The notes beneath the pieces were generated by a model. That model saw nothing but the letters and a program-made list of their open reading frames with translations. It was not told the origin of the DNA and made no database searches. A program made the translations under genes and the position numbers. A stretch of 64,000 nucleotides of DNA. It comes from PALSA-1006 sp964571195 (GTDB lineage Bacteria; Pseudomonadota; Gammaproteobacteria; Burkholderiales; Gallionellaceae). The stretch covers positions 1 through 64,000 of the forward strand of contig CAZNAD010000011.1 of NCBI GenBank assembly GCA_964571195.1, read 5' to 3'. Shown here piece by piece: positions 9,599 through 18,522 of the stretch (the first letter of the stretch is position 1; each line of letters starts with the position of its first letter).

Positions 9599-11647
9599 TT
9601 ATCTGCTCACAGACGGAATACAGTCTACCCCAAACCCTTTGCCCATGTCATTGACCTCCATCTCCCGCAAGGCCCTCTCGAACTTAGCCACTGGCACCGG
9701 CTTGCCGAACAGGAACCCCTGGAAATTATGGCAGCCATGAGTATTCAAGAAATCGCGCTGCGCATCGGTCTCCACCCCCTCCGCAATTACGCCCAGTGCC
9801 AACGCATCACTCATGGCGATGATCGCCTGCACAATAGCCGCATCATTGGGGTCACTTGCGATATCACGCACAAACGAGCGGTCTATTTTGATCTGATCCA
9901 GAGGCAACTGCTTGAGATACTGCAAAGAAGAATAGCCGGTTCCAAAATCATCCATTGAGAAACTCAGCCCGAGCAACTTCAACTCACGCATCTTGGCGAT
10001 GGTGTCATCAATATCCTCCAGCACGATGCTTTCCGTCAGCTCCAACTTGAGATGCGAAGGTTTCGCGCCACTCTCCTGCAATATACGCTGCACCCGCATC
10101 ACAAAATCCGCCTGGCGGAATTGTTTGGCACTGACATTCACCGCCAAGCGCAGGTCGCGGGTCAGCGCATCTCCCTGCCAAGTGCGCAATTGAGCACATG
10201 CCGCTTGCAGCACCCACAGCCCGACCGGCACGATCATGCCGGTTTCTTCAAGAACAAAGATGAACTCCGCAGGAGAAATCAACCCGCGTTGCGGATGCTG
10301 CCAACGCAACAGCACCTCCGCACCCAGCGGGCGATGGCGGCTATCCACCTGTATCTGATAGTAGAGCTGGAAATGGTTATGCTCCAATGCCAGGCGGAGC
10401 TCGGTCTCCAGGTCCGCTCGCGCCTCGATGGCCGACTGCGTTTCGGGATCATAGAAACGAATGGTGTTACGCCCTGCCGATTTGGCTTGATACATAGCGA
10501 TATCGGCATATTTGAGCAGATCATCGATACTGTCGCGCAGCCCCGTGAACATCGCGATACCGATACTCGGTGTGGCATGATGGATATGCCCTTTGATCTG
10601 ATATGGCTGATTTAGCGCAGCCCGCATCCGTTCCGCCACACGCTCCGCCTGATCGGCCGCGCGGGCGGCATCGGTGCCGAGCGACTCCAGCACCACCACG
10701 AATTCGTCACCGCCCAAACGGGCCACCGTATCGCCGTCATGCACGCACGACTGCAACCGTACGGCGACCTCCTTCAGCAGTAGATCGCCGACCTCGTGGC
10801 CTTTCGTATCATTGAGCGTCTTGAAGTGATCCAGATCAAGGAACATGATCGCGCCATGCTGATGATTGCGCACACTCGCTGAAAACGCCTGCTGAAGACG
10901 ATCCATCAACAGGCGCCGATTGGGCAACTCCGTCAACAGGTCAAAAAAGGCTAACTGATGGATCTGCTGTTCATATCGCTTCCGCTCGGAAATATCGAGT
11001 ACCTTGGCTTGCAGCACCTTCTTGCCATCTTTATCCAGAGTGCTGAGCGTCACTTCGGCCAGAAAGACCTGATCATTGTCCGCACGCCGATGCAGCCATT
11101 CGAAGTGGTGATGCCCCCGCGTGATCGCCGTGGCGATATGCTGATTGGCGAGCGTAGTGGAGTCAGTTCCACAGGATTGCATCTGCGGAGACAAATCTGC
11201 GGGATGTTTCGAGCAGAACTCCTCGACCGAGACACAACCGAACATCTTCAGCGTCGCCTTGTTGCAGTCAAAGAAGCCCCGCTCGTCCAGCAACATCACC
11301 GCATCGCTGCTCGAATCAAAAAGCTGGCGATATTTATCCTCGAACTGTTGTAGCGCGGCGGCATTCACGCGCGTCATCGCAACGGCATGCTGGCCGAGCC
11401 GGGTCAATATCCACGTGGCGATGGAAGCGACGATCAACGAAGTGAGCGAACCTGTCAGCAGATAATCCGCAGTGATGCGTCCGTGAAAGAAGAGGCTACT
11501 TAGGGAAACGATCAGCAAAGTCGCCAGGACACTACCCGCCACGACCCATTGGGGACGAATAGTCAAAAAATCGACACCGCCACCCGCTGATGGGGTTGCG
11601 GCGCGGTCGATATTGCCTGAGTCAGATGCAGCGGGATCAGAGGACAA
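9599..11647 (-). CDS. Membrane PAS-GGDEF-EAL cyclic-di-GMP protein
   Basis: A 682-residue protein with two N-terminal membrane helices (about 28-50 and 58-80), one PAS/PAC unit (about 105-225), a GGDEF domain (about 230-395) and an EAL domain (about 415-665). The GGDEF site reads RLGGDEF (near 311) and is intact. The phosphodiesterase motif reads EVLLRW instead of EALLRW (near 440). The metal-binding Glu is kept and MDDFGTGYSS is intact, so activity is still plausible. It lies 30 bases upstream of the Csp1-type gene and may link copper handling to surface behaviour, which is speculative. Confidence 0.92.
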   Translation of the reverse strand: MSSDPAASDSGNIDRAATPSAGGGVDFLTIRPQWVVAGSVLATLLIVSLSSLFFHGRITADYLLTGSLTSLIVASIATWILTRLGQHAVAMTRVNAAALQQFEDKYRQLFDSSSDAVMLLDERGFFDCNKATLKMFGCVSVEEFCSKHPADLSPQMQSCGTDSTTLANQHIATAITRGHHHFEWLHRRADNDQVFLAEVTLSTLDKDGKKVLQAKVLDISERKRYEQQIHQLAFFDLLTELPNRRLLMDRLQQAFSASVRNHQHGAIMFLDLDHFKTLNDTKGHEVGDLLLKEVAVRLQSCVHDGDTVARLGGDEFVVVLESLGTDAARAADQAERVAERMRAALNQPYQIKGHIHHATPSIGIAMFTGLRDSIDDLLKYADIAMYQAKSAGRNTIRFYDPETQSAIEARADLETELRLALEHNHFQLYYQIQVDSRHRPLGAEVLLRWQHPQRGLISPAEFIFVLEETGMIVPVGLWVLQAACAQLRTWQGDALTRDLRLAVNVSAKQFRQADFVMRVQRILQESGAKPSHLKLELTESIVLEDIDDTIAKMRELKLLGLSFSMDDFGTGYSSLQYLKQLPLDQIKIDRSFVRDIASDPNDAAIVQAIIAMSDALALGVIAEGVETDAQRDFLNTHGCHNFQGFLFGKPVPVAKFERALREMEVNDMGKGFGVDCIPSVSR

Positions 11648-11719
11648 AACAGAAAACGGGTCAGTTAGAATTCCGCAATCCTAACTGAAAACGCCGGTTA
11701 TCCGCCAGAACTGGCGCAA

Positions 11720-12130
11720 TTATTTTCCGCCTATGGTCAGAAAAGACAGCTTGGTCACCCCGGCCTTCTGCGCGATCGCCATGATCTGTGCCACGCGACC
11801 GTAATTTACCGCCTCGTCAGACTGTATCTGCAACTGGAACTGAGGGTCGGTCGCACGCGCTTTCAGCATCTCTGCCAATCCTTCATCACTCAAGTGGGCG
11901 GAATCGAGCGAGATGTCCCCTTTGGCATCGATAGCTAGGCTGACCTTCTGCAGTTTGTCATTCTTGGCGACCGCGTCGGTCTTGGGCAAATTGATTTTGA
12001 GTGCCTGCGGTGCCAACAACGGTGCCGTGATGATGAACACCACCAGCAAGACCAGCATCACGTCCACCAAAGGCGTGACGTTGATCTCGCTCATCATGCC
12101 GTCCTGCCCGGAATTATTGCCGATCGCCAT
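11720..12130 (-). CDS. exbD: ExbD/TolR-type TonB energizing protein
   Basis: 136 residues with one N-terminal helix after a short cytoplasmic stretch: EINVTPLVDVMLVLLVVFI, with the conserved Asp that carries protons. A periplasmic domain of about 90 residues follows. It starts 2 bases after exbB stops and is the last gene of the receptor-tonB-exbB-exbD run, so it serves the TonB here. A palindrome CGCCAGAACTGGCG (11703-11716) just beyond the stop may act as a weak 3' end. Confidence 0.9.
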   Translation of the reverse strand: MAIGNNSGQDGMMSEINVTPLVDVMLVLLVVFIITAPLLAPQALKINLPKTDAVAKNDKLQKVSLAIDAKGDISLDSAHLSDEGLAEMLKARATDPQFQLQIQSDEAVNYGRVAQIMAIAQKAGVTKLSFLTIGGK

Positions 12131-12132
12131 GG

Positions 12133-12789
12133 TTACACCTTGTAGTTGTGTTTGGCCGCGAGGCGGATAAAGTCATGCGCAAAATTCTCCAGGTCGGTCA
12201 CATGAACTTTCAGGCGACGCAGGAAGAAATTGTACGCCAGCACCGCAGGCAAAGCAGTAGCAATACCGATGGCGGTGGCGACCAGCGCTTCCCCGATGGG
12301 ACCGGCCACCACATCCAGCGAAGCAGAGCCGCTCTGACCGATGTTCTGCAACGCATGCATGATGCCCCACACCGTACCGAACAACCCCACAAAAGGGGAG
12401 GTCGAACCGATAGTCGCCAGCTCGGCCAGACCACGCTCATGATAACGCTGGATATTCTGCAACTGCTGGCGCAACTGGCGTTCCAACCCGTCATGCGGAG
12501 AGTCCAGATGCTTCAAATCGTTCTGCACAACTCCAAGTGCTTTCAACTCCTCGAAACCCGCCTGCCCCAGATGGGCGAAGTCACCCTTGCTCTCGGCCAC
12601 AACCGCCGCCGCCCCCGACCAATCCGCCGCCGCCCAGAATCGCTCGGTAAAAGCCTTGTTCTCAATGGCCTGTTGGCGCTGCTTCCATAATTTAAACAGC
12701 GCGATCGACCATGTCGCCACCGACAACAACAGCAATAACGCCAAGGTCAGCGAAACAACCAGTGAATCGGTGGAAAAATAATTACTCAT
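12133..12789 (-). CDS. exbB: ExbB/TolQ-type proton channel protein
   Basis: 218 residues with three membrane helices: about 10-30, then two near 125-150 and 165-190. The latter carry the family segments GLFGTVWGIMHAL and GEALVATAIGIATALPAVLAYN. It forms the proton channel with ExbD that energizes TonB. Its start overlaps the tonB stop by 4 bases (ATGA), so translation is coupled. A second exbB homologue lies at 37204, in the lpxK operon. Confidence 0.92.
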   Translation of the reverse strand: MSNYFSTDSLVVSLTLALLLLLSVATWSIALFKLWKQRQQAIENKAFTERFWAAADWSGAAAVVAESKGDFAHLGQAGFEELKALGVVQNDLKHLDSPHDGLERQLRQQLQNIQRYHERGLAELATIGSTSPFVGLFGTVWGIMHALQNIGQSGSASLDVVAGPIGEALVATAIGIATALPAVLAYNFFLRRLKVHVTDLENFAHDFIRLAAKHNYKV

Positions 12790-13439
12790 GCGTTGTTATC
12801 CTCTAAAGAAAAATTGATTGGTACCAAAAACCATTCCGTGATCGCCTGCCCCAAGCGGCGCGCCGGCGTGAAGCGCCAACTCTTCACCGTCTGCAACGCG
12901 GCATTGTCCAAGACCTGATATCCGCTACTGCTAAAAAGCAGCACCTGTCCGGCACGCCCCTCCGCCAGCACCTCCACGTTCAGCACCACCTTGCCATGAT
13001 AGCCCATACGGCGCGCCACCATTGGATAGGGAGGACGGGGATTATTCAAATAGTCCGCCCGAAAATCAGGCTGCGTATCCGCCACCAAAGGTGCTGCCGG
13101 TTTATTTTCAGCCGGCGCAGCGGCGACGGGAGGCTCGACCGGCTTCTTCTCCTCCGGCTCGGCCTCATCCTCCACCTGTTTTTGCACCGGTTCCGGTTTA
13201 ACGAGCGGGGGACTTTCCATTTGTACTTGCGGGCTTTGCTCCTGCGCGAACGAAACTGACATCTCATCAATCTGCACGCTGGGCGGATCAGACTGCAACA
13301 GGCCAACACCGAACACCGTGGCATGCAGTAACAGCACCAGTCCGACCACGATGAGAGTCTCTCGCTGACGCGAGTAGTCAGCAAAAGAATATTGCGACTG
13401 CGCCATCGAACCGGACATCAAAAAATCGGCGGCGGGCAT
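12786..13439 (-). CDS. tonB: TonB energy transducer
   Basis: 217 residues. A membrane anchor lies near 28-50, a Pro/Glu/Lys-rich periplasmic spacer near 70-130 (repeats such as PVQKQVEDEAEPEEKKPVEP), and the C-terminal TonB domain near 140-210 contains PPYPMVARRMGYHGKVVL and the end of the fold (WRFTPARRLGQ). It starts one base after the receptor gene ends. The ATG at 13439 was kept, although the ATGs at 13418 and 13406 are possible and no start has a strong ribosome site. It probably couples the two receptors of this block to ExbBD. Confidence 0.9.
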   Translation of the reverse strand: MPAADFLMSGSMAQSQYSFADYSRQRETLIVVGLVLLLHATVFGVGLLQSDPPSVQIDEMSVSFAQEQSPQVQMESPPLVKPEPVQKQVEDEAEPEEKKPVEPPVAAAPAENKPAAPLVADTQPDFRADYLNNPRPPYPMVARRMGYHGKVVLNVEVLAEGRAGQVLLFSSSGYQVLDNAALQTVKSWRFTPARRLGQAITEWFLVPINFSLEDNNA

Positions 13440-13440
13440 T

Positions 13441-15552
13441 TTACCAGCGCCCTTCTAAGGTCAGCATGACAGCGCGGTAACCCGTTTCAACCGTGTGCAC
13501 TTGCCATGTATTACCCGCCGAAACGAACTGCGTATCGCGCACCGTGTTTGCCGCAAACAAATTCTGCCCGCTCAGGCGCAGATTGATTTGCGGGTTCCAC
13601 TTGTAAAGCCAGAAAGCATCCACCGTCGTTCTCGCCTGGGTATAACCGTACTGCTCCCCCGGCACATGGGTCTCGCTGCACCCAGACATCTGCATGGAAA
13701 TACCGTAACCGGATTTCAGAATGGGCAGGCTCGCATCCAGCCCGGCGGAAAACACATACTGCGGCGTATCACGCGCCATGCGCGTGATCCCCAGACGGGT
13801 ATCTTCCACTTGCGCGTGCGGCAAGGTCAGATGGGCTTTGACCGTTGCGCCCTTCCATCCCATGCTGTCGGTACGCACCTTGCCGTCCAGCTCCCAACCC
13901 CAGTGCAAAGCGCGGCCTTCGTTGTAAGGCCTGTCCACCCAGCGCGTACCTTCCAGTTGCACGCGGCGCTCGGTGAAATTCTGTGTCGAGCGCACATACA
14001 GATTCGCGCCGAGCACACCGGTCTCCCCGTCCAAATAACGTTCAACAACTGCCTCATAATTGAGATTGTTTTCGGGCGTCAGATTGGGGTTGCCACGCCG
14101 GTCTGCCGACACCGGGGTGTTGGCCGCAATGCTGGGTGAAATAGAATCGGTGATCTCGTCGATGCGCGGCATTTTTAGCCCAGCCCCCAGCGAAGTCCGC
14201 GCTAGCCATCTTTCCGCTGGCTCCCAGCGCACGGCGAGCGAAGGCAGCAGCCGCGCGTGCTGCTGCGAGAACGAATCGGAATTCAACTGTATGCTTTCGC
14301 CGCGCAGACCGCCGGTCAAGGTCACCAGCGGTTGCACCTTCCAGTCGTCCTGAAGCCAGAGGATGCTTTGTTTTTCGCTCGCCTCGTGGGTGGCCTGAAC
14401 GACAAAGCTTCCTCCCATATTCTGGTTGTCGGTACGCTGAAAGTTGATGTGTTCAAGCCCGAATGCCAGCAGATGATCGTCAACCGGTTTATCCAAACGC
14501 ACCGCCAGATTCAACTCCTTCTCCGAATTACTGGAGTTGTCTGTCGCCACGCTCAACACATTGGCCGCGTTATACGAATGACGAACCAGATCAATCGTAT
14601 TGCTGCCATTATTCAACGAGCCCCTGCCGGACAGTTTCGCCCCACCGACCAGCGTCTCACCTTCCGCCCGTAAACGCAGCATCCGTCGCTGGCTGGTATC
14701 GCTGCTTGCCCGGCTGCCATTAAAAGCTTCTCCACTCCCCGCCGCTGGATTGGCAAATTCCGTCAGCGCCGTATCGCTGCTGTTTTTGCGCAGCCCGTCA
14801 AATAACAAGGGCGAAATCGTGAAGGAGTCAGTACCGTCTTTCCATGTTAATTTCGGTTGCAAGACAAACTCGCGAAAAGTCGATAAGCCATCCGAATTTT
14901 CTTTCTGCCACAACGTGCGCGTTCCCGCACTGGTGTTTTGTTTATCGACCTCGCTATGCGAGGGATTGCGATGCAGATTCAACGTGATCGGCAACGACCA
15001 TCCCCATTTACCCTCGCCCCCGTTCTCGGTCCAGGACATCTGCGCATTGGGCTCACTCCCGCGCATTCCAACGCCGACCTTCACCGCCGTGGAGCGCTTG
15101 GGCAAAGCCCGTTTCATCACCAGATTCACGGTAACGAAAGCCGCACCGCCAAACTCCGCCGACGAACCGCGCAATATTTCCACCCGCTCCAGTTCTCCGA
15201 CAGGAAGACGCCCGACCACGCCCGCCATAATGGCGGAGCCTCCAGCGGAACTCTCGCCATCGACCAATATTTTTACCGAATCGCGGCTCATACCGCGAGC
15301 ACGCTGCCCACCTTCCGGCCCCGCAGGCATTTCGACTCCCGGCAATTTCCCCAGCACCTCACCGATAGTCATTACGCCGAGGTTTTCAATATCCTTGCGC
15401 GTCACCACCACCTTTTGTGTGGTGGTGACGCGCCGCTCCGCCACATCCGCACCTTTGGCGGTGACGTTGACCTCTTTCAGTGTCTGCGGCTCTTCGGCCC
15501 AAACGGGATAAGCGATTGCGCAACCCACCAACAAACTTGCTGCTCTTTTCAT
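13441..15552 (-). CDS. TonB-dependent outer-membrane receptor (first of two)
   Basis: 703 residues from the ATG at 15552, which has GGAAAGG upstream. An in-frame start at 15576 would lack a signal-like N-terminus. The signal peptide is MKRAASLLVGCAIAYPVWA. A plug domain (about 40-165; GEVLGKLPGVEMPAG and VERVEILRGSSAEFGG-type segments) precedes a beta-barrel ending ...LTLEGRW with a C-terminal aromatic residue. The closest general class is siderophore/cobalamin-type receptors, and the substrate cannot be read. It lies between the CcdA-like gene (17-base gap) and tonB (1-base gap), so receptor and energizer form one unit. Confidence 0.9.
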   Translation of the reverse strand: MKRAASLLVGCAIAYPVWAEEPQTLKEVNVTAKGADVAERRVTTTQKVVVTRKDIENLGVMTIGEVLGKLPGVEMPAGPEGGQRARGMSRDSVKILVDGESSAGGSAIMAGVVGRLPVGELERVEILRGSSAEFGGAAFVTVNLVMKRALPKRSTAVKVGVGMRGSEPNAQMSWTENGGEGKWGWSLPITLNLHRNPSHSEVDKQNTSAGTRTLWQKENSDGLSTFREFVLQPKLTWKDGTDSFTISPLLFDGLRKNSSDTALTEFANPAAGSGEAFNGSRASSDTSQRRMLRLRAEGETLVGGAKLSGRGSLNNGSNTIDLVRHSYNAANVLSVATDNSSNSEKELNLAVRLDKPVDDHLLAFGLEHINFQRTDNQNMGGSFVVQATHEASEKQSILWLQDDWKVQPLVTLTGGLRGESIQLNSDSFSQQHARLLPSLAVRWEPAERWLARTSLGAGLKMPRIDEITDSISPSIAANTPVSADRRGNPNLTPENNLNYEAVVERYLDGETGVLGANLYVRSTQNFTERRVQLEGTRWVDRPYNEGRALHWGWELDGKVRTDSMGWKGATVKAHLTLPHAQVEDTRLGITRMARDTPQYVFSAGLDASLPILKSGYGISMQMSGCSETHVPGEQYGYTQARTTVDAFWLYKWNPQINLRLSGQNLFAANTVRDTQFVSAGNTWQVHTVETGYRAVMLTLEGRW

Positions 15553-15569
15553 GTAATACCTTTCCAAAA

Positions 15570-16253
15570 TCACCATCTGGCCAAATTACTGATACCGACT
15601 GCAATCAACAACAAGGCGCTGATACGCTCGATTTTCGGTCGCCAGCTTTGCAACTGCGCGCGCAACTGCGTACCCAGATATGCCATGCCGATACCGTAGA
15701 ACAATGCGGGTATCACAATCGCCCCCAGCCCAAAACTCAGTCCGAGTAACAACCCGCCGCCCGCGCTACCGCTCATGCTGGCGGAAAACAACACGATGCC
15801 CAGCGGCGCGCAGGGAGTCAGCGCCATGCCGATACCCATCAGGAACAGGCCGCCCGACAACAGCGTCTTGGGGCTTGAGTGACTGTCCATGCGTTGCAGC
15901 GGCACAGTCTGCGGCTGCGGTGCGGCACATGTTTTGTCCGCTTTGCGCAGTAACAGCGCCAAGCCCATCATCACAACGGCACAGCCAACCACGATATGGA
16001 CGGTATCGCTTACCACCATGCCCCTGACGTAATGCCCGAAGGCTCCAACTATCCCGCCGAACGCGCCATAGGCTGTCAGCCGCCCCAGCGACAGCGGCAA
16101 AATAATCTTCCAGGATTTTTTGATGCCGCCGTCGCTGGCCAGAAACACCGGCCCGAGAAACGGCGCACAACTGATAAGACACGGCCCCATGCCGTAGGCA
16201 AAACCCAGTGCCGCCGCCATCGGCGCGCCAACCACCATATCGACGGGAATCAC
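15570..16253 (-). CDS. CcdA/DsbD-like (sulfite exporter TauE/SafE family) membrane protein
   Basis: 227 residues forming six hydrophobic helices in two halves. Each half has a Pro-Cys motif: GMGPCLISCAPFLGP near residue 22 and LTPCAPLG near 148. Paired cysteines in equivalent helices are the hallmark of CcdA/DsbD-type thiol electron carriers, so export of reducing power or metal/sulfur transport are the leading ideas. The short cytoplasmic or periplasmic loop near 105-130 is Cys/Lys/His bearing. Its start overlaps the stop of the activase gene by 4 bases (ATGA). A later start at Met6 is possible. Confidence 0.8.
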   Translation of the reverse strand: MIPVDMVVGAPMAAALGFAYGMGPCLISCAPFLGPVFLASDGGIKKSWKIILPLSLGRLTAYGAFGGIVGAFGHYVRGMVVSDTVHIVVGCAVVMMGLALLLRKADKTCAAPQPQTVPLQRMDSHSSPKTLLSGGLFLMGIGMALTPCAPLGIVLFSASMSGSAGGGLLLGLSFGLGAIVIPALFYGIGMAYLGTQLRAQLQSWRPKIERISALLLIAVGISNLARW

Positions 16254-17065
16254 ACCGTCTCCACACTTTGCTCGGCAAAAAACTCGCTACGCGCCAGCAT
16301 CGCAGCACCGAACGCGGTAGTGGTCTGCGGATGATCGGGGATCACCAGCTCTCGCCCCAACTCATCCTGTATCGCCGCCACCAAGCCTTTGTTCAACGCC
16401 GGGCCGCCGTCGAAATACACGCGGTCTTCGATGCCGACACGTTTGGCCAGCCGCACCGTGCGCGAAGCGATGGAATAATGGATGCCTGCGATGATCTCCG
16501 CCTTGCCATGGCCTTTCGCCAGCAGGCCGATGATCTCGGACTCGGCGAACACGGTGCAGGTGCTGTTGATGGTGAGCGGCGCACTGTCGGCCTGAAAGTG
16601 GCATTCGCCCAATTCCTCCAGATCAAGCTCCAGATTGCGCGCCGCCACATCCAGAAAGCGCCCGGTGCCCGCCGCGCATTTGTCGTTCATCACGAAATTA
16701 GTGACATTGCCGGTGCTGTCGATCTGGATCGCTTTCGAGTCCTGCCCGCCGATGTTGATGATGGTGCGCACCCCGCCGAACGCCTTGCCCGCCTCGAACG
16801 CACCGATGGCGTTGGCGGTGATTTCACTGATGGAATCATCCGCCTCCTTGAACAGCTTGCGCCCGTAGCCAGTGGCGATGAGGTAATACACATCATCACG
16901 CTGTAAACCGAGCTTGCTGAGCAAGGTGTTTAACGCCTCGGTCGAGTTTTTATGGAACAAACTGCCGGACGGCGTGACATGCACCCCGGCGATGTTGCCC
17001 TCTTCATTCACCACCGCCACTTTGATGGCGGTAGAGCCCACGTCGATGCCTGCAAAATATTTCAT
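16250..17065 (-). CDS. BadF/BcrA/HgdC-type ATP-dependent activase
   Basis: 271 residues of the ASKHA fold. GIDVGSTAIKV (6-16) is the phosphate-1 loop. IGGQDSKAI and a C-terminal FDGGPALNKG contact nucleotide. NDKCAAGTGRFLD and NSTCTVFAESEI hold the two cysteines that form one [4Fe-4S] cluster between two subunits. Such proteins use ATP hydrolysis to push low-potential electrons onto a partner dehydratase or double-cubane reductase. The partner candidate lies just upstream (17233-18522), separated by a hairpin repeat. This is a single activase subunit, as in HgdC-type and E. coli YjiL systems, not the two-subunit BcrA/BcrD type. Confidence 0.9.
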   Translation of the reverse strand: MKYFAGIDVGSTAIKVAVVNEEGNIAGVHVTPSGSLFHKNSTEALNTLLSKLGLQRDDVYYLIATGYGRKLFKEADDSISEITANAIGAFEAGKAFGGVRTIINIGGQDSKAIQIDSTGNVTNFVMNDKCAAGTGRFLDVAARNLELDLEELGECHFQADSAPLTINSTCTVFAESEIIGLLAKGHGKAEIIAGIHYSIASRTVRLAKRVGIEDRVYFDGGPALNKGLVAAIQDELGRELVIPDHPQTTTAFGAAMLARSEFFAEQSVETV

Positions 17066-17092
17066 TTAGAACCTTTCACTTCAAAAAACTAT

Positions 17093-17222
17093 TCACCACA
17101 GAGACACCGAGACACAGAGAAATGCAGAAAAACGAAACAGGCTGGCTCTCCGCTTGAAATAGAAGAATCAGATGATCCGCGATTGCTGCGGTTTTTCTCT
17201 GTGCCTCTGTGTCTCGGTGGTG
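17093..17222. repeat. CACAGAGACAC-type inverted repeat element, copy 1
   Basis: The left arm begins CACCACAGAGACACCGAGAC and the right arm ends with its near-complement, GTCTCGGTGGTG. The middle is about 75 bases of unrelated sequence. The element fills the only gap of notable size in the operon, between the activase and the dehydratase-like gene. A related copy lies at 29371-29480. It encodes nothing and could form a long hairpin in mRNA. Confidence 0.8.
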
Positions 17223-17232
17223 ATATTTGTTT

Positions 17233-18522
17233 TTATGCTCTCTGTTTCTTCCTGTTTTTCAACGATTCCAAAAACGCCTCGATGCGTGTAGACAACTGCC
17301 CTTTGTCGTCGTGGCTGTAATCGGTTTCCACATACAGCAACGGGATGCCCGCCTTGTTGAATTCCTCTGCCACACTGCGATATTCCATCTCGTACACCTG
17401 GCATCCGGCGAAGGCCTGATACACCACCCCATCCGCGTTAAACGACTTCACCAGATCGAGCAAACGGCGGCGGCGATCCTCGTTCTTGGTGAAAATCGGG
17501 CAGGTGCAGGGCTTGAGATATTTATCTGCTAGTGAATCCACCATATCGTTCACCAGCCACTCATCCACTGCGGTCATGTCGTACAACATACGGTTGGCAG
17601 AGCAGGACTCGTCGGCCACCACCACGCCGCCTGCTTCTTCGATCAACAGGGGGAGTTTAAGATTGGGGAAAATCGGCGGAGAGCCAGTGAACAACACACG
17701 CGGCGCTTTGCTTTGCACGGCCTTGAATCCGCTCTTATCGCGCAACTCAAGTTCCGCATTCAATTTTTCCACCGCCGCAGTCCAGCGTGTGATGTCATCG
17801 AAAAAATAGGCATTGGTCACCAGAAAAATATCTTTGCCCAGAATGACTGAAGGAGATTTGAGTCTGAAGCTGTGCAGCTTGCGGAAAGCCGCCTGCGCAC
17901 GCCCCGTCTTGTTCAATGCCGCCTGTAAATTCTTCTTGGTAAGCTTCTTCCCCGTCACTTGACGCAACTCGGCGGCAAACTGACGCACAGAGCGTTGCCA
18001 ATACTGGCGCGAAGCCTCGCTCTCTTTCACATTAGGGAATTCCAGGTCATACACCTTGTACCCCATCTCCCCCATCATCGAACTGGATTTCTTCTTCTGG
18101 TCACAGGTAGTCGGATTAACGATCAGGTCGGGCTTACCAATCTTGGGAATGATGCTGTCTGAGTTAAGCATCCCCAGCGTAGCTTTCACCAGTGAGCAGG
18201 ATTTGGCGGGCATAAATTCCGCCCCCTTCTGATCGTAATGGTAGGAACCATTGCATAGCCGCATCGGCGTCGCACCGAAAGCGTAGATCAGTTCTTCAGG
18301 AGCCTGGATACAGGTGGTACCGACCAGCATGCCCTCATATTTCACCTCTTCGCCGTGGCAATACACGCGCCGGAACAGGTCGTAGAAATACTGCATGGAC
18401 TCCGGGTTATCCTGAAAGTCATCCACGATGTGATCCAACACATCCTGCGCTTCGCCCGCCTGACGCGAACGGCTATAGGGAATAGGCTGGATGGGGATTA
18501 CCTGTGATGTTTCACTTGTCAT
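17233..18522 (-). CDS. 2-hydroxyacyl-CoA dehydratase/double-cubane-type reductase, single subunit
   Basis: 429 residues of the HgdB/BcrB/BcrC superfamily (for example PDLIVNPTTCDQKKK, LFTGSPPIFPNLKLPLLIEEAGG and AGCQVYEME). Nine cysteines stand at 55, 71, 90, 109, 140, 307, 339, 341 and 374. True dehydratases and benzoyl-CoA reductases use two such subunits, but only one is encoded here with its activase. That pattern fits the homodimeric double-cubane cluster proteins (and E. coli YjiM), which reduce small molecules at an [Fe8S9] site with ATP-driven electrons. The substrate is unknown. The ATG at 18522 has GGGAG upstream and overlaps the end of the NapH-like gene by 11 bases; a start at 18591 would lie inside that gene. 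Confidence 0.85.
   Translation of the reverse strand: MTSETSQVIPIQPIPYSRSRQAGEAQDVLDHIVDDFQDNPESMQYFYDLFRRVYCHGEEVKYEGMLVGTTCIQAPEELIYAFGATPMRLCNGSYHYDQKGAEFMPAKSCSLVKATLGMLNSDSIIPKIGKPDLIVNPTTCDQKKKSSSMMGEMGYKVYDLEFPNVKESEASRQYWQRSVRQFAAELRQVTGKKLTKKNLQAALNKTGRAQAAFRKLHSFRLKSPSVILGKDIFLVTNAYFFDDITRWTAAVEKLNAELELRDKSGFKAVQSKAPRVLFTGSPPIFPNLKLPLLIEEAGGVVVADESCSANRMLYDMTAVDEWLVNDMVDSLADKYLKPCTCPIFTKNEDRRRRLLDLVKSFNADGVVYQAFAGCQVYEMEYRSVAEEFNKAGIPLLYVETDYSHDDKGQLSTRIEAFLESLKNRKKQRA

Noticed and set aside
16250..18522. Benzoyl-CoA reductase or hydroxyglutaryl-CoA dehydratase for aromatic or glutamate fermentation
   Set aside because: Only one catalytic and one activase subunit are present, with no CoA ligase, CoA transferase or ring-cleavage genes nearby; the neighbours point to TonB uptake and redox proteins.
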